Positions 63,833 through 64,000 of a stretch of 64,000 nucleotides of DNA are shown piece after piece. Position 1 is the stretch's first letter; every line of letters begins with the position of its first letter. The translations under genes and the position numbers were made by a program. Source of the DNA: Lithodes maja (Eukaryota > Arthropoda > Malacostraca > Decapoda > Lithodidae); the NCBI GenBank assembly GCA_037953745.1, contig JBAKBP010000769.1, positions 191,501 to 255,500 of the forward strand. Reading direction: 5' to 3'. Under the pieces are notes generated by a model, which worked only from the letters and a program-made list of their open reading frames with translations, ran no database searches and was not told the DNA's origin.

Positions 63833-64000
63833 TTTTTCCTTTGCCCCTCAACTTTCTCTTCATAATTTCTGAGGGGCACAAGGGCCCTGGGTGGGGCTTT
63901 GGTTTCCCAGGTGTTTCCGCACCCTCCTCAGCTCCCCGCCATGGAGTGGCTTCGGTCACCCAGGCTTTATTGTGGTTGGCAGGGAGGATTCTGTGGGGGC
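63833..64000 (+). repeat. Interspersed repeat C, opposite orientation, cut by window end
   Basis: Reverse complement of 50770-50940: CCCCTCAACTTTCTCTTCAT, CCCCGCCATGGAGTGGCTTC, GGAGGATTCTGTGGGGGC. It would continue past 64000. Confidence 0.8.

Overview
The window is a stretch of animal genome, most likely a decapod crustacean. It has no bacterial-style operons and no host gene I can recognise. It is almost wholly interspersed repeats: CR1-type and Jockey/I-like LINEs, Gypsy- and BEL-type LTR elements, a PIF/Harbinger transposon, tRNA-derived SINEs, TTAA-flanked MITEs and long (CT)n, (AC)n and (AT)n tracts. The crustacean assignment is inference from repeat style and from a short TTAGG-like tract, not from a marker gene. 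Most long open frames are retrotransposon proteins or their relics.

Layout. 1-8.4 kb: gene-free DNA with TTAA-flanked MITEs, then a Jockey/I-like LINE ('LINE B') split by a CR1 copy ('CR1-A'). 8.6-16.8 kb: Gypsy element 1, with 1848-bp LTRs and one open 1251-codon gag-protease frame fused to a pol relic. 18.7-35.2 kb: a four-deep nest. A Harbinger transposon (26043-28245) lies in a CR1-A LINE (22984-29106), which lies in Gypsy element 2 (19226-34482), which lies in a LINE B copy. 36.2-50.7 kb: a BEL/Pao element on the minus strand, split by a third CR1-A copy in its pol and by a LINE B copy in its 5' LTR. 50.7-58.3 kb: MITEs, a Tc1/mariner-like foldback, an 11-copy 28-bp array, a large inverted repeat and SINEs, part of this inside a 3.7-kb unit with terminal inverted repeats. 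58.3-64 kb: another LINE B copy and repeat fragments.

Points that stand out. (1) The BEL/Pao leader, between primer-binding site and gag, holds a broken ORF with the GxS, GGND and DGxH motifs of an SGNH hydrolase. (2) The Gypsy elements have integrase upstream of reverse transcriptase, the Copia-like order known from Gmr1-type elements. (3) The transcribed leaders of the two diverged Gypsy families share two hairpins with compensatory base changes; the second has a palindromic loop like a retroviral dimerisation site. (4) Gypsy element 1 keeps one long frame although integrase and the RT active site are gone, and it shares a ~1-kb nucleocapsid-protease block at near identity with element 2 while flanking regions differ widely. 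The LTR pairs differ by roughly 1% (Gypsy elements) and 2-3% (BEL) by eye, so BEL is probably the older insertion.

Some long frames open on GTG or TTG rather than ATG; where it matters I moved the start to the first plausible ATG. All identities and counts were made by eye.
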